Virus record (IMG/VR): IMGVR_UViG_3300032282_003876
Location: 1 to 32,670 of that record
Direction: 5' to 3' (one strand)
Length of the DNA stretch: 32,670 nucleotides
Source: a virus
Made by a program: the position numbers and the translations under genes. Of the stretch, positions 21,933 through 30,053 are shown in pieces; the stretch's first letter is position 1, and the number at the start of each line of letters is the position of its first letter. The notes below the pieces were generated by a model. The model worked only from the letters and a program-made list of their open reading frames with translations, had not been told where the DNA came from and did no database searches.

Positions 21933-22627
21933 TGGGCATTATTAGATTTAGTGACGAAGAAGTATTCAGCACTGATAGTCAAGAATATGATATTCTGCAA
22001 CGTGCAGTACTACAATGCAAAGGTGTTCCAGGTGCTGTAGTTGAAATTGGGACTCGCCGTGGTGGTTCAGCCAAAATTATTATTGATAGCTTAGCTATGA
22101 ATCAAGATACAGATCGTTCAATGTTCTGTATTGATCCATACGGTAATATTGAAATTGAATGCACCAATATGAATATCACTCATCATGTGCCAGGCGTAGC
22201 TACTGAGGGTGATCCAATGTCAAAAGAGATTACCAAACCGCTTAGGTTTGATTATGATAATAGCATGCGAAATCGAATCATTCCTTCACTTTATTATTAT
22301 GCTTATAATAAAGGACTAAATTTTGCATTCTTCTGCATGGAAGATTCAGAGTTCTTTAATCGGTTTGCAGATGGAGTTCCGGTATATAATAATTTCAAGA
22401 AGTATGAAAATACTTATGCGTTTGTATTCTTTGATGGACCACATCATAATGAAGCAGTGGATCTTGAAACAAAATTCTTTCTAGATCGTTCAACTATTGG
22501 TACCGTATTTGTTGCAGATGATATCTGGATGTATGATCATGAGCGATTTGAAACCATGATTTATGCGCAAGGTTTTAAAGTCCTTGAAAAAGGGCAAGTA
22601 AAAGCTTCATATGTAAAGGTTTCATAA
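21932..22627 (+). CDS. class I SAM-dependent methyltransferase
   Basis: This 231-residue protein has the glycine-rich motif I VVEIGTRRGGSAKIIIDS (about 36-53), an acidic motif (FCIDPYG), and VFFDGPHHNEAVDLE, which resembles the TylF/macrocin-O-methyltransferase group. It lies between the nucleotidyltransferase and the GmhA-like isomerase with TAATG couplings on both sides, so it is probably part of the same pathway. O-methylation of the phage-made sugar is the simplest reading; O-methylation of lipid or DNA-linked sugar is possible. Confidence 0.8.
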   Translation: MGIIRFSDEEVFSTDSQEYDILQRAVLQCKGVPGAVVEIGTRRGGSAKIIIDSLAMNQDTDRSMFCIDPYGNIEIECTNMNITHHVPGVATEGDPMSKEITKPLRFDYDNSMRNRIIPSLYYYAYNKGLNFAFFCMEDSEFFNRFADGVPVYNNFKKYENTYAFVFFDGPHHNEAVDLETKFFLDRSTIGTVFVADDIWMYDHERFETMIYAQGFKVLEKGQVKASYVKVS

Positions 22628-23211
22628 TGTCATTTATTGAACATTATCTTAGTGAAGTAACTTTTACAACCAATAGTCTTTCAAGTGAAGATATTGAAAC
22701 AATTGTAAATTATCTAAAACAAGTAAGAGATAATGATGGTCGAGTCTTTGTTTTAGGTGTTGGTGGTTCGGCTGCAAATGCCTCACATATGGTAAATGAT
22801 CTACGAAAACTATGTGATATTGAAGCATATAGTCCAGTTGATAATGTATCAGAACTTACGGCTCGAGTAAATGATGAAGGATGGGAATATTTCTTTGAGC
22901 GTTGGCTCAAAACATCAAAGTTAACTGAATTTGATTGTATCTTTGTATTATCAGTAGGTGGTGGTAGTCAAGAACGAAATATTTCAGTTAATCTGATTAG
23001 AGCAATTGATCTAGCACATGATGTTGGTGCAGCAGTTGTAAGTATTGTTGGTAAACCTGATGGTTATGCAGCATTACATAGTGATGCATGTTGTGTCATT
23101 CCTGTATCAGATCAGACATTATTAACGCCAATTAGCGAAGCATTTCAAGCAATTGTTTGGCATGGTATTGTTTCTCATCCTGAACTTCAGCTAGCAAAGA
23201 CAACGTGGTAA
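22627..23211 (+). CDS. gmhA: phosphoheptose isomerase-like SIS protein
   Basis: GmhA converts sedoheptulose 7-phosphate to D-glycero-D-manno-heptose 7-phosphate. This 194-residue protein carries the SIS domain: VLGVGGSAANASHMVNDLRK (from residue 42), VLSVGGGSQERN near 114-125, the Thr/Glu element TPISEAFQAIVWH (about 172-184), and DNVSELTARVND in the middle, all typical of GmhA. The start overlaps the previous stop by one base and its end overlaps the GmhB gene by seven bases. Context and sequence agree on the heptose pathway. Confidence 0.85.
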   Translation: MSFIEHYLSEVTFTTNSLSSEDIETIVNYLKQVRDNDGRVFVLGVGGSAANASHMVNDLRKLCDIEAYSPVDNVSELTARVNDEGWEYFFERWLKTSKLTEFDCIFVLSVGGGSQERNISVNLIRAIDLAHDVGAAVVSIVGKPDGYAALHSDACCVIPVSDQTLLTPISEAFQAIVWHGIVSHPELQLAKTTW

Positions 23212-23732
23212 AGACAGTATTTCTAGATAGGGATGGAGTTATTAATCATCTTGTCAATCATAATGGCAAGATGACTGCTCCCTGGAAAGTTGAAGAATTT
23301 ATATTCATGTCTGGTGCTGTTCAATGTATTCGTAGATTCAAGAATTTTGGCAAAAGAGTAATAGTAATTACCAATCAACCAGACGTTCTTGATGGTAAAA
23401 TGACTCGTGAAACATTTGACATATTCAAAGATATGTTATATTATCTAAAGGTTGATGATGTATTCTGTGCAGAGCAGCGTGGAACAGAATTCTATAAACC
23501 AAATAATGGTATGCTCGAGCACTATATACAAAAATACGAGTTAAATAGAAATCATTGTGTATTGATTGGTGACACCTGGAAAGATATTGTAGCTGGGTAT
23601 AAAAGTAATATCACAACAATATATAGTTCATATGAGACATATACATCTCCTAAGGAATGGTCTCATATAAAACCGGCTCATACTGTAAAAAATATAACAG
23701 AAGCAACTAAATTAATTGAGGATATATTATGA
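23205..23732 (+). CDS. gmhB: HAD phosphatase, heptose-bisphosphate phosphatase-like
   Basis: GmhB removes the 7-phosphate from heptose 1,7-bisphosphate. The 175-residue protein starts at a GTG that overlaps the previous stop and begins MVKTVFLDRDGVIN, with the HAD nucleophile Asp8 and acid Asp10. ITNQPDVLDG supplies the motif II Thr, FYKPNNGML the motif III Lys, and LIGDTWKDI the motif IV acidic pair. Bacterial GmhB binds zinc through cysteines; here only scattered cysteines are visible and no clear CxH cluster, so zinc may be absent. Confidence 0.83.
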   Translation: MVKTVFLDRDGVINHLVNHNGKMTAPWKVEEFIFMSGAVQCIRRFKNFGKRVIVITNQPDVLDGKMTRETFDIFKDMLYYLKVDDVFCAEQRGTEFYKPNNGMLEHYIQKYELNRNHCVLIGDTWKDIVAGYKSNITTIYSSYETYTSPKEWSHIKPAHTVKNITEATKLIEDIL

Positions 23733-24472
23733 TTGATATCTATGCAGACGGCGCAGCAATGGATGGTATCGTTGAAGCATCAAAAAATAATAAGATCAAA
23801 GGATTTACAACAAATCCATCACTCATGAAAGCAGCAGGCATTAAAGATTATATGGGGTTTTGTGATAATGTTATTGCGTATTTAAAAGAATATCGACCAG
23901 ACACCAATATTAGTCTGGAAGTATTCTCGGATGATGAAACTGAAATGCTTGAACAAGCACTGAAGTTAAATCAAGTCGGACTCAATCATGATTATCCAGT
24001 CTATGTAAAGATTCCTGTTACATATACAAATGGTGAATTTACTATTAATGTTATTCAAAAGTTGCTTGAAAAGAATGTAAGAGTAAATGTTACAGCCGTC
24101 TTTACTCCATATCAAACAATGCATGTACTTGATGCTATTGGAACAAGTAAAGTACCAAGTATTATTTCAATTTTTGCTGGTAGAATTGCCGATGCTGGTA
24201 AAAATGCAGGATTGATTGTTTCAGAATGTGTAAAACTAAATAAGTTTCTTACGTCTGGTCTATCACGAAATCCTAATATTAAGTTTCTTTGGGCATCTAC
24301 ACGACAAGTTTATAACTATGTTGAAGCACAACTAGCAGGTTGTCATGTTATTACAATGACACCAGATGTTATTAAAAAATTATCTAATCTTGATAAAAAT
24401 TTGACCGAGTATTCACTTGAGACAGTCAAGATGTTTAGAGATGATGCCATTAAGTCAGGATATACAATCTAA
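23729..24472 (+). CDS. tal: transaldolase (TalC-type)
   Basis: This 247-residue enzyme moves a dihydroxyacetone unit, and can form sedoheptulose 7-phosphate. It has GFTTNPSLM (25-33), the Schiff-base lysine in YVKIP (Lys94), VTAVFTPYQTM, and SIFAGRIADAG, all of the transaldolase/fructose-6-phosphate aldolase family. Related cyanophage genes are usually linked to host carbon metabolism. Here the gene is set between GmhB and a glycosyltransferase with ATGA/TAATG overlaps, which suggests it supplies the S7P substrate for the heptose enzymes. Confidence 0.9.
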   Translation: MIDIYADGAAMDGIVEASKNNKIKGFTTNPSLMKAAGIKDYMGFCDNVIAYLKEYRPDTNISLEVFSDDETEMLEQALKLNQVGLNHDYPVYVKIPVTYTNGEFTINVIQKLLEKNVRVNVTAVFTPYQTMHVLDAIGTSKVPSIISIFAGRIADAGKNAGLIVSECVKLNKFLTSGLSRNPNIKFLWASTRQVYNYVEAQLAGCHVITMTPDVIKKLSNLDKNLTEYSLETVKMFRDDAIKSGYTI

Positions 24473-25464
24473 TGAGTATGTTTGAAGAAAATGAAGTTTC
24501 AAAGAATGCCTTTGGTGGTACTGAACTAGCAAAGAGAAAACTAGCAGCCATTCTTGATCCAAGTCTACTAAATGACTTTCAGGTAGTTTGTTCCAGACCA
24601 AGAGACTTGGATGAATCAAAGATTAGAATTTTCTTTGCCAACGACCTGGCTACCGATCCAGAGTCTGCCAAGTTTCGTGAAGAATCATTCCGAGATAAAT
24701 TTCATAAGTTTGTCTTTATTTCTAATTGGCAAATGAGCCAATATCAACTAGTACATGGTATTCCATATGATACCAAGAGTATTGTACTAGAATCTGGTAT
24801 TGATATTGCACCCGAGACTGTCAAAAGTAAGGATAAAATTCGTCTGGTCTATACATCAACACCACAACGTGGTCTTGATATTCTTGTTCCAGTCTTTAAA
24901 CATCTAGCAGAAAAATATCCCGATATTCATCTTGATGTATTTTCTAGTTTCAAGATTTATGGTTGGGATGATGCCGATAAGCAATTTGAACCATTATATG
25001 ATGAAATCCGTAATCATCCACAAATGACTTATCACGGCTTTGTGCCTAATGATACACTTCGTTCAACATTAAATGATTGTCATATCTTTGCTTATCCATC
25101 TACATGGGTTGAGACTAGTTGCCGAGCAATGCTAGAAGCAATGACTGCTGGTCTAGTTTGTGTGCATCCAAATCTTGGTGCATTGCCAGATACATCTGGT
25201 TCACTCAATGTAATGTATCAAGGCTCAATGGATAAAAATGAACATGCTAATATCTTTAATGCTCATTTAGAAGCAGCAATTAATTTTGTTAAGAATGATG
25301 CACATGTAAGTATGGTTCAATTTAATAAGACTTATATTGATAGTCGGTTTGGTATTGATAGAATCAAGCGACAATGGGAAACGATGCTCAAGGATCTACT
25401 TAATAGATACCCTACAGAAGAGAGTCGTAGTTTTCCCAAACAACAATTTGTATATCGTACATGA
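24472..25464 (+). CDS. GT4-like glycosyltransferase
   Basis: This 330-residue GT-B-type enzyme has TPQRGLDILVPVFKHLAEKY and FVPNDTLRSTLNDC in its C-terminal nucleotide-sugar domain, and ETSCRAMLEAMTAGLVCVHP, which gives the Glu-x7-Glu motif of GT4 enzymes. The N-terminal Gly-rich acceptor loop (NAFGGTELAKRKL) is present. No membrane segment is seen. It probably transfers the activated sugar made by the neighbouring enzymes; the acceptor (LPS, a protein or DNA) is unknown. The ends overlap both neighbours. Confidence 0.85.
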   Translation: MSMFEENEVSKNAFGGTELAKRKLAAILDPSLLNDFQVVCSRPRDLDESKIRIFFANDLATDPESAKFREESFRDKFHKFVFISNWQMSQYQLVHGIPYDTKSIVLESGIDIAPETVKSKDKIRLVYTSTPQRGLDILVPVFKHLAEKYPDIHLDVFSSFKIYGWDDADKQFEPLYDEIRNHPQMTYHGFVPNDTLRSTLNDCHIFAYPSTWVETSCRAMLEAMTAGLVCVHPNLGALPDTSGSLNVMYQGSMDKNEHANIFNAHLEAAINFVKNDAHVSMVQFNKTYIDSRFGIDRIKRQWETMLKDLLNRYPTEESRSFPKQQFVYRT

Positions 25465-26444
25465 TTATTTCTAAAACCCCATTAAGAATTAGTTTCTTTT
25501 CTGGTGGCAGTGACTTACCGGCTTTCTATAGGAGAGCCGAGGGTGCTGCCCTTTCAGTTACTATTGACAAATACATATATGTTATGGCTCATAGTAAATC
25601 ACGAGGTAACTATGTAACTGCATTTGATGGTATTAATGATTATGATACATTGGACTCAATGACCCATGATATTACTCGTGAAACATTAAAAGAATATAGA
25701 ATCAAGAATAAAGTCCATGTAGCATCTATTTCAGATATCCCAGGTAAAGGCTCTGGTCTTGGTAGTTCTTCATCGTTTACAGTTGGTTTAATTAATGCTT
25801 TAAAAGAATGTTATGAACCAGTTTCATTGGCAGAACAAGCTTGTAATATTGAAATGAATCGTTGTGAATATCCAGTTGGTAAACAAGATCAATATGCTGC
25901 AGCAGTTGGTGGTCTAAATTTATTCAAGTTTTCAAGTGATCGTGTTGCATCATCACTCTTAAATATCTCTAAAGAGACTATCGCTAAACTACATGATAAT
26001 TTACTATTAGTTTATACAGGTATTTCACGATCTGCCAATAAAATTCTATCAGAACAATCTAAGTCTATGACTGATGATGATAAATTCAATCTTGTCATGA
26101 ATGGTCGTAATAAGGCTATCTTTGCCGCAGACTTACTAGAGCGTGGTGATCTAGATACATTTGGTGATTTGTTACATCAAGCATGGTTAGATAAAAAGAA
26201 TGTGGCATCTGGCATTACTAGTGAAGCAATTGATCACATTTATGATGTAGCTATGTTAAATGGTGCTCTTGGTGGTAAGATTTTAGGTGCTGGTGGTGGC
26301 GGTTTTATGATCTTCTACTGTGAATCTAATAAGAAAGAAGAATTATCTTCTATTCTAGGTAAAAAAACTAGAGCTGTTACATATGATTTTAACTTTACAA
26401 GAGAAGGATCAAAAGTTGTATATGCAGATGAGATCCTATCATAA
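25461..26444 (+). CDS. hddA: GHMP kinase, heptose 7-phosphate kinase-like (HddA)
   Basis: This 327-residue GHMP kinase begins MIISKTPLRISFFSGGSDLP, the typical start of HddA-type sugar kinases. IPGKGSGLGSSSSFTVGLIN (94-113) is the ATP loop, YPVGKQDQYAAAVGG gives the Asp and substrate loop, and KILGAGGGGFMIFY is motif 3. HddA adds the 1-phosphate to D-glycero-D-manno-heptose 7-phosphate. With GmhA, GmhB, transaldolase and a nucleotidyltransferase encoded just upstream, the family call is well supported. The stop precedes a strong promoter. Confidence 0.88.
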   Translation: MIISKTPLRISFFSGGSDLPAFYRRAEGAALSVTIDKYIYVMAHSKSRGNYVTAFDGINDYDTLDSMTHDITRETLKEYRIKNKVHVASISDIPGKGSGLGSSSSFTVGLINALKECYEPVSLAEQACNIEMNRCEYPVGKQDQYAAAVGGLNLFKFSSDRVASSLLNISKETIAKLHDNLLLVYTGISRSANKILSEQSKSMTDDDKFNLVMNGRNKAIFAADLLERGDLDTFGDLLHQAWLDKKNVASGITSEAIDHIYDVAMLNGALGGKILGAGGGGFMIFYCESNKKEELSSILGKKTRAVTYDFNFTREGSKVVYADEILS

Positions 26445-26448
26445 TGGT

Positions 26449-26477
26449 TGACAACTTATCTTTACCATGGTATATTA
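26449..26477 (+). promoter_or_regulatory. sigma70-type promoter
   Basis: Consensus TTGACA (26449-26454), a 17-base spacer and TATATT (26472-26477) lie just after the hddA stop and before the ATG at 26482. It would start the transcript of the RNase H-PhoH block and leave the heptose operon on an upstream transcript. Confidence 0.85.
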
Positions 26478-26481
26478 AACT

Positions 26482-26865
26482 ATGACTAATGCTAATAATG
26501 TTATTATCTTTCCAACCAAACACACCAAGTATAATGGACCAACTTCTTTTGAAGAAATTGATGAAACTATGGATATGGTCAAACAATTTCATATTCAAGA
26601 GACAATTGAGACCATTATACCTACATTGTTCGATCAGTTGACTGTGGCTGGTTTTGCACCAGACGAAGATGATGATGAAGTGATGAAGCATTCTGCAATG
26701 GTTGTTGAGTCTATTAGATCATTACTTTGTTTGATTAGAGGTATTGACCATCCACTACAAATGATTGCTGATAACTTATTTGTACATACTGATGATGGTC
26801 TGGAAGTATCAGACAAAGTAAAAATCATTATTACACCCAAAGATAATAAATCAGACAAGGAGTAA
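26482..26865 (+). CDS. conserved phage protein upstream of RNase H
   Basis: This 127-residue acidic protein begins MTNANNVIIFPTKHTKYNGP. The VIIFP-type beta start and a following helical region (ETIETIIPTLFDQL, VVESIRSLLC) resemble a small protein I recall in many T4-like marine phages. DDLEVSDKVKII-like ends are typical. It has no enzymatic motif. The leader is only four bases after the -10 box, so the mRNA may be nearly leaderless. Its stop overlaps the ribosome site of RNase H. Confidence 0.7.
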   Translation: MTNANNVIIFPTKHTKYNGPTSFEEIDETMDMVKQFHIQETIETIIPTLFDQLTVAGFAPDEDDDEVMKHSAMVVESIRSLLCLIRGIDHPLQMIADNLFVHTDDGLEVSDKVKIIITPKDNKSDKE

Positions 26866-26870
26866 GTGTT

Positions 26871-27731
26871 ATTCTTATTATGGATTATTCCCAGGTGATG
26901 CTGTCTAATATTATGGTGCAACTGGGCAACCATACAAATGCACAAGTTGATGAAAATATGTGCCGACATATGGTATTAAATTCTATCCGTATGTATAAGA
27001 CTAAGTTTGGCGCCGAATATGGTAAGATGGTTATTGCTTGTGATTCAACCAATTATTGGCGCCGTCAACTATTCCCATATTATAAGGCTAACCGTAAGAA
27101 GTCACAGGCTGCATCAGAACTTGATTGGAAAGCAATCTTTGAATGCCTCAATAAGATTCGTGATGAAATTACAGAATATTTTCCCTATACAACAATTCGT
27201 ACTGACACAGCAGAAGCAGATGATGTGATTGCTACTCTTTGTCGTGAGTATGGTAATACAAATGAAAAGATCCTTATTCTAAGTGGTGATAAGGATTTCC
27301 AGCAGCTTCAACGCTTTATGAATGTCAAGCAGTATAATCCAGTCATGAAGAAGTTTGTGACATGTAATGATCCTGATAAGTTTCTAAAGGAACATATTAT
27401 CAAGGGTGATTCTGGTGATGGTATTCCAAATTTTCTATCGGATGATAATTGTCTAGTTACTGGTGTTCGTCAAAAGCCAATCACACAAAAGAAACTAGAC
27501 TCTTGGGTAAATAAAAACCCCGAAGAATTTTGTGATTCACTTACACAACTTAGGAACTATAAGCGGAATCAACAGCTTATTGACCTAAATATGATTCCTG
27601 ATGTTGTTTATAAGCAAATCATTGACAGTTACACAGCACAGCAGGATAAGAAGACTAATCCAAATCTAATGAACTATTTTATCAGCAACCGACTCAAGAA
27701 CCTCATGGAGAATATGAATGAGTTTGTCTAA
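26871..27731 (+). CDS. rnh: RNase H / 5'-3' exonuclease (T4 rnh type)
   Basis: T4 RNase H removes RNA primers and flaps from Okazaki fragments. The family needs an Asp at the end of strand 1; here that is DYSQVMLSN. The first ATG (26880) is placed inside this strand, just before the Asp. AAGGAG at 26857-26862 lies eight bases before an in-frame ATT at 26871, which would give the full strand (IleLeuIleMetAsp, matching MIIID-type starts of relatives), so I propose an ATT start. Other motifs are DSTNYWRRQLFP, AEADDVIATL, ILSGDKDFQQL and KGDSGDGIPN. Translation from ATG 26880 cannot be excluded. Confidence 0.9.
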   Translation: MLIMDYSQVMLSNIMVQLGNHTNAQVDENMCRHMVLNSIRMYKTKFGAEYGKMVIACDSTNYWRRQLFPYYKANRKKSQAASELDWKAIFECLNKIRDEITEYFPYTTIRTDTAEADDVIATLCREYGNTNEKILILSGDKDFQQLQRFMNVKQYNPVMKKFVTCNDPDKFLKEHIIKGDSGDGIPNFLSDDNCLVTGVRQKPITQKKLDSWVNKNPEEFCDSLTQLRNYKRNQQLIDLNMIPDVVYKQIIDSYTAQQDKKTNPNLMNYFISNRLKNLMENMNEFV

Positions 27732-27743
27732 CGGAGTCTTTAT

Positions 27744-28154
27744 ATGAGACTCGGTGTAGCAGAAGTACTAGAGCGTACTTCAGGCATGACTAGTAGAGCA
27801 GATCGTATCAGAATGTTACAAGAGAATGATTCACCTGCGCTTCGAGCCATTTTACAGGGTGCTTTTGATCCCAATATTGTATGGCTATTACCCGAGGGTG
27901 AACCGCCATATAAACCAAATGATCTACCTGATCAGCATAATGCATTACTTCGAGAGTTTAGAAAGTTTTATCTATTTGTTGAGGGTGGTAATCCTAATCT
28001 AAAGCAGACCAGACGAGAGTTTCTCTTTATTGAATTGTTAGAGACTCTTGATCCAAAAGATGCTAAGCTACTAGCATCCGTTAAAGACAAACATATTCCA
28101 TATCCAGGCGTCACATCCGACGTTGTATTAGAGGCATTTCCAGGTCTATATTGA
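27744..28154 (+). CDS. conserved phage protein (DUF6433-like)
   Basis: This 136-residue helical protein contains SPALRAILQGAFDPNIVWLL, EGEPPYKPND, FYLFVEGGNPNLKQTRREFL and VVLEAFPGLY, the signature blocks of a protein widespread in T4-like marine phages, recalled as DUF6433. It is linked to RNase H by a short gap and overlaps the next gene. No catalytic site is seen. A structural or replication-linked role is possible but unproven. Confidence 0.85.
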   Translation: MRLGVAEVLERTSGMTSRADRIRMLQENDSPALRAILQGAFDPNIVWLLPEGEPPYKPNDLPDQHNALLREFRKFYLFVEGGNPNLKQTRREFLFIELLETLDPKDAKLLASVKDKHIPYPGVTSDVVLEAFPGLY

Positions 28155-28327
28155 TGAGCAAGTCAAAACCCAAAAAGAATGGTCGTAGCTGGTACGATGA
28201 AGAAGACAATGAAGATTATGGGACTGATTATAAATCAAATCAAGAACGTCGTAAAGAAAAGAAATTAAAGAATCTAATTCGATCAAAGAATATAGATCAG
28301 TTATTAAACATGGATGAGGAAGAATAA
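28154..28327 (+). CDS. 57-residue basic/acidic small phage protein
   Basis: This gene starts at an ATG (28154) near the DUF6433-type gene's end and ends exactly where the next ATG begins (TAATG). The protein, MSKSKPKKNGRSWYDEEDNE and so on, has a basic start, an acidic middle and a basic helical end (NQERRKEKKLKNLIRSKN). The RSWYD block recurs in small proteins of related phages from memory. The function is unknown. Confidence 0.65.
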   Translation: MSKSKPKKNGRSWYDEEDNEDYGTDYKSNQERRKEKKLKNLIRSKNIDQLLNMDEEE

Positions 28328-28575
28328 TGCCTACTTATTTGTTTAAAGACCTAAATACTGGTGAAGAGCAAGAGCTCTTTATGTCAATAACAGAGAGGGG
28401 CAAGTATCTAGAAGATAATCCACACATGACTCAACTTGTCCATGGTGCTCCTGCTCTGGGTGATTCTATTAGACTGGGTTTAAAAAAGCCTGATGATGCT
28501 TTTCGAGATAGACTAAAAGAAATCAAGAAACATCATTCTCGTGGAATGACTAAGAGTAGTGTAAATACTTTTTAA
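28327..28575 (+). CDS. FmdB-like small phage protein without zinc cysteines
   Basis: This 82-residue protein begins MPTYLFKDLNTGEEQELFMS, as FmdB-type zinc-ribbon proteins do, but no CxxC pairs follow, so a zinc ribbon is absent. LEDNPHMTQLVHGAPALGD and KKPDDAFRDRLKEIKK match a protein recalled from marine T4-like phages. The ATG shares a base with the previous stop. The role is unknown. Confidence 0.75.
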   Translation: MPTYLFKDLNTGEEQELFMSITERGKYLEDNPHMTQLVHGAPALGDSIRLGLKKPDDAFRDRLKEIKKHHSRGMTKSSVNTF

Positions 28576-28611
28576 GTAGTGCCTGGACATATAACAAAAT
28601 AAAGGTTATAC

Positions 28612-29355
28612 ATGTCAGCACCACCTAAAAAAAGACCATCACGTAAAGAGAGAAGACTACAAAAACAGAATGGAGAGGGAGTTGCAGAGAAATTAAACTT
28701 TACTCTCCGTGAAGTTATACCTCTGACAGAAAACCAAAAACTTACATTTGAAGCTTATAGAAATAATAAAAATCTAATGCTGCATGGTATAGCTGGTACT
28801 GGCAAATCATATATTTCGTTATATCTAGCGCTCAATCAAATATTAAATTCTGAGACAGAATATAAAAAAATATATATTGTTCGTTCCATTGTGCCTGTGA
28901 GGGACGTAGGATTTTTACCTGGGACTAATAAGGAAAAGGCTAAAGTCTATGAAGCACCTTATTATGCAATTTGTTCAGAGTTATTTGGTCGTAGCGATGC
29001 TTATGAATATCTAAAAAGTAAAAATATGATTGAGTTCATGTCAACATCATTTATTCGTGGTACTACATTAAATGATTGTATAGTCATTATGGACGAATGC
29101 CAGAATGCAACATTACATGAATTGGATTCAGTTGTTACTCGAGTAGGAAAAAATTGTAAAATTATATTCTCGGGTGATTTTACTCAGTCAGACTTTACTA
29201 ATGATAAAGATAGATATGGTGTTACTCAATTTATTAAAATTATTAGAAATATAAAATCATTTAGATTTATTGAATTTAACAAGAATGATATTTTAAGAAG
29301 TGATTTGGTTCGTGATTATATTATTGAAAAAGATAGGTTAGGTATATCAACGTGA
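28612..29355 (+). CDS. phoH: PhoH-like ATPase
   Basis: PhoH proteins are P-loop ATPases of the phosphate-starvation regulon in many bacteria and are common in marine phages; their exact role in infection is unsettled (an RNA-associated helicase is one idea). The 247-residue product has a basic N-terminus, Walker A GIAGTGKS (59-66), PVRDVGFLPG, Walker B IVIMDECQN, and the IIFSGDFTQSD sensor. Its nearby lipid-remodelling genes fit a phosphate-stress theme, though PhoH alone does not prove it. Its stop overlaps the GTG of the next gene. Confidence 0.9.
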   Translation: MSAPPKKRPSRKERRLQKQNGEGVAEKLNFTLREVIPLTENQKLTFEAYRNNKNLMLHGIAGTGKSYISLYLALNQILNSETEYKKIYIVRSIVPVRDVGFLPGTNKEKAKVYEAPYYAICSELFGRSDAYEYLKSKNMIEFMSTSFIRGTTLNDCIVIMDECQNATLHELDSVVTRVGKNCKIIFSGDFTQSDFTNDKDRYGVTQFIKIIRNIKSFRFIEFNKNDILRSDLVRDYIIEKDRLGIST

Positions 29356-30041
29356 ACTTTGCAAGTCTAAAATCTAAACAAGCTAAACGTGGGCGGTACT
29401 TCCGCCCACAACTATTAGAACTACCGTCCATTGAGGCAACTACAACATCAGAAGGTAGATACTATCATACACCCGAAGGTGATCTACCGTCGGTTACTAC
29501 AGTACTTGGTCGTAAATTAGATAAGTCTGGATTAGAAATATGGAGAGCTCGTGTTGGTGAAGAAGAAGCTAATAGAATATCTACTATAGCAACTCGTCGT
29601 GGTTCCGCCATACATGATTTAGCCGAAAAGTATTTACTAGATAGAGATGACTATACAACTGGTGCAATGCCAGTTAATATTGCTACATTTGAGACACTTA
29701 GACCAATACTTGATTCTAGAGTCACTGATGTAAAATGTATTGAAGGTGCACTATGGTCCAACACGTTAAACACTGCTGGTCGAGTTGATCTTATTGCTTC
29801 ATTTGATGCTATACCATCTATTATTGACTTTAAGACTTCCAAGCGTATCAAGACCGATAGTGATATATTATCATATTTCCTACAAGCCACATGTTATTCA
29901 ATGATGCTTGAGGAACGGACCGGCATTATTACACCAAATATTGTCATACTTATGGCAGTAGATCATGATGATCCATTAGTTTTTATTAAGTCAAGAGAAC
30001 AATATATGCAACAGATGAAAGATATATTTACATGCCAGTAG
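29352..30041 (+). CDS. RecB/Cas4-type PD-(D/E)XK exonuclease
   Basis: This 229-residue nuclease has the layout of the RecB/Cas4 family: RRGSAIHDLAE (His88), EGALWS (Glu131), AGRVDLIA (Asp146), IIDFKTSK (Asp159, Lys161) and FLQATCYSMM (Gln178). It should degrade or process DNA ends during recombination or host-DNA breakdown. It starts at a GTG that overlaps the phoH stop. It has no visible iron-sulphur cysteine set, so it is unlike full Cas4. Confidence 0.85.
   Translation: MNFASLKSKQAKRGRYFRPQLLELPSIEATTTSEGRYYHTPEGDLPSVTTVLGRKLDKSGLEIWRARVGEEEANRISTIATRRGSAIHDLAEKYLLDRDDYTTGAMPVNIATFETLRPILDSRVTDVKCIEGALWSNTLNTAGRVDLIASFDAIPSIIDFKTSKRIKTDSDILSYFLQATCYSMMLEERTGIITPNIVILMAVDHDDPLVFIKSREQYMQQMKDIFTCQ
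29389..29409 (+). repeat. GC-rich 8-bp perfect hairpin near the exonuclease start
   Basis: GTGGGCGG (29389-29396), a TACTT loop and CCGCCCAC (29402-29409) lie 37 bases after the GTG start. The stem is exceptionally GC-rich for this genome. It has no T-run, so it is not a terminator. It could limit translation or mRNA decay. Confidence 0.65.
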
Positions 30042-30053
30042 TGATAAGATATT

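Noticed and set aside
28327-28575. FmdB zinc-ribbon regulator
   Set aside because: The start is FmdB-like, but the zinc cysteine pairs are missing.
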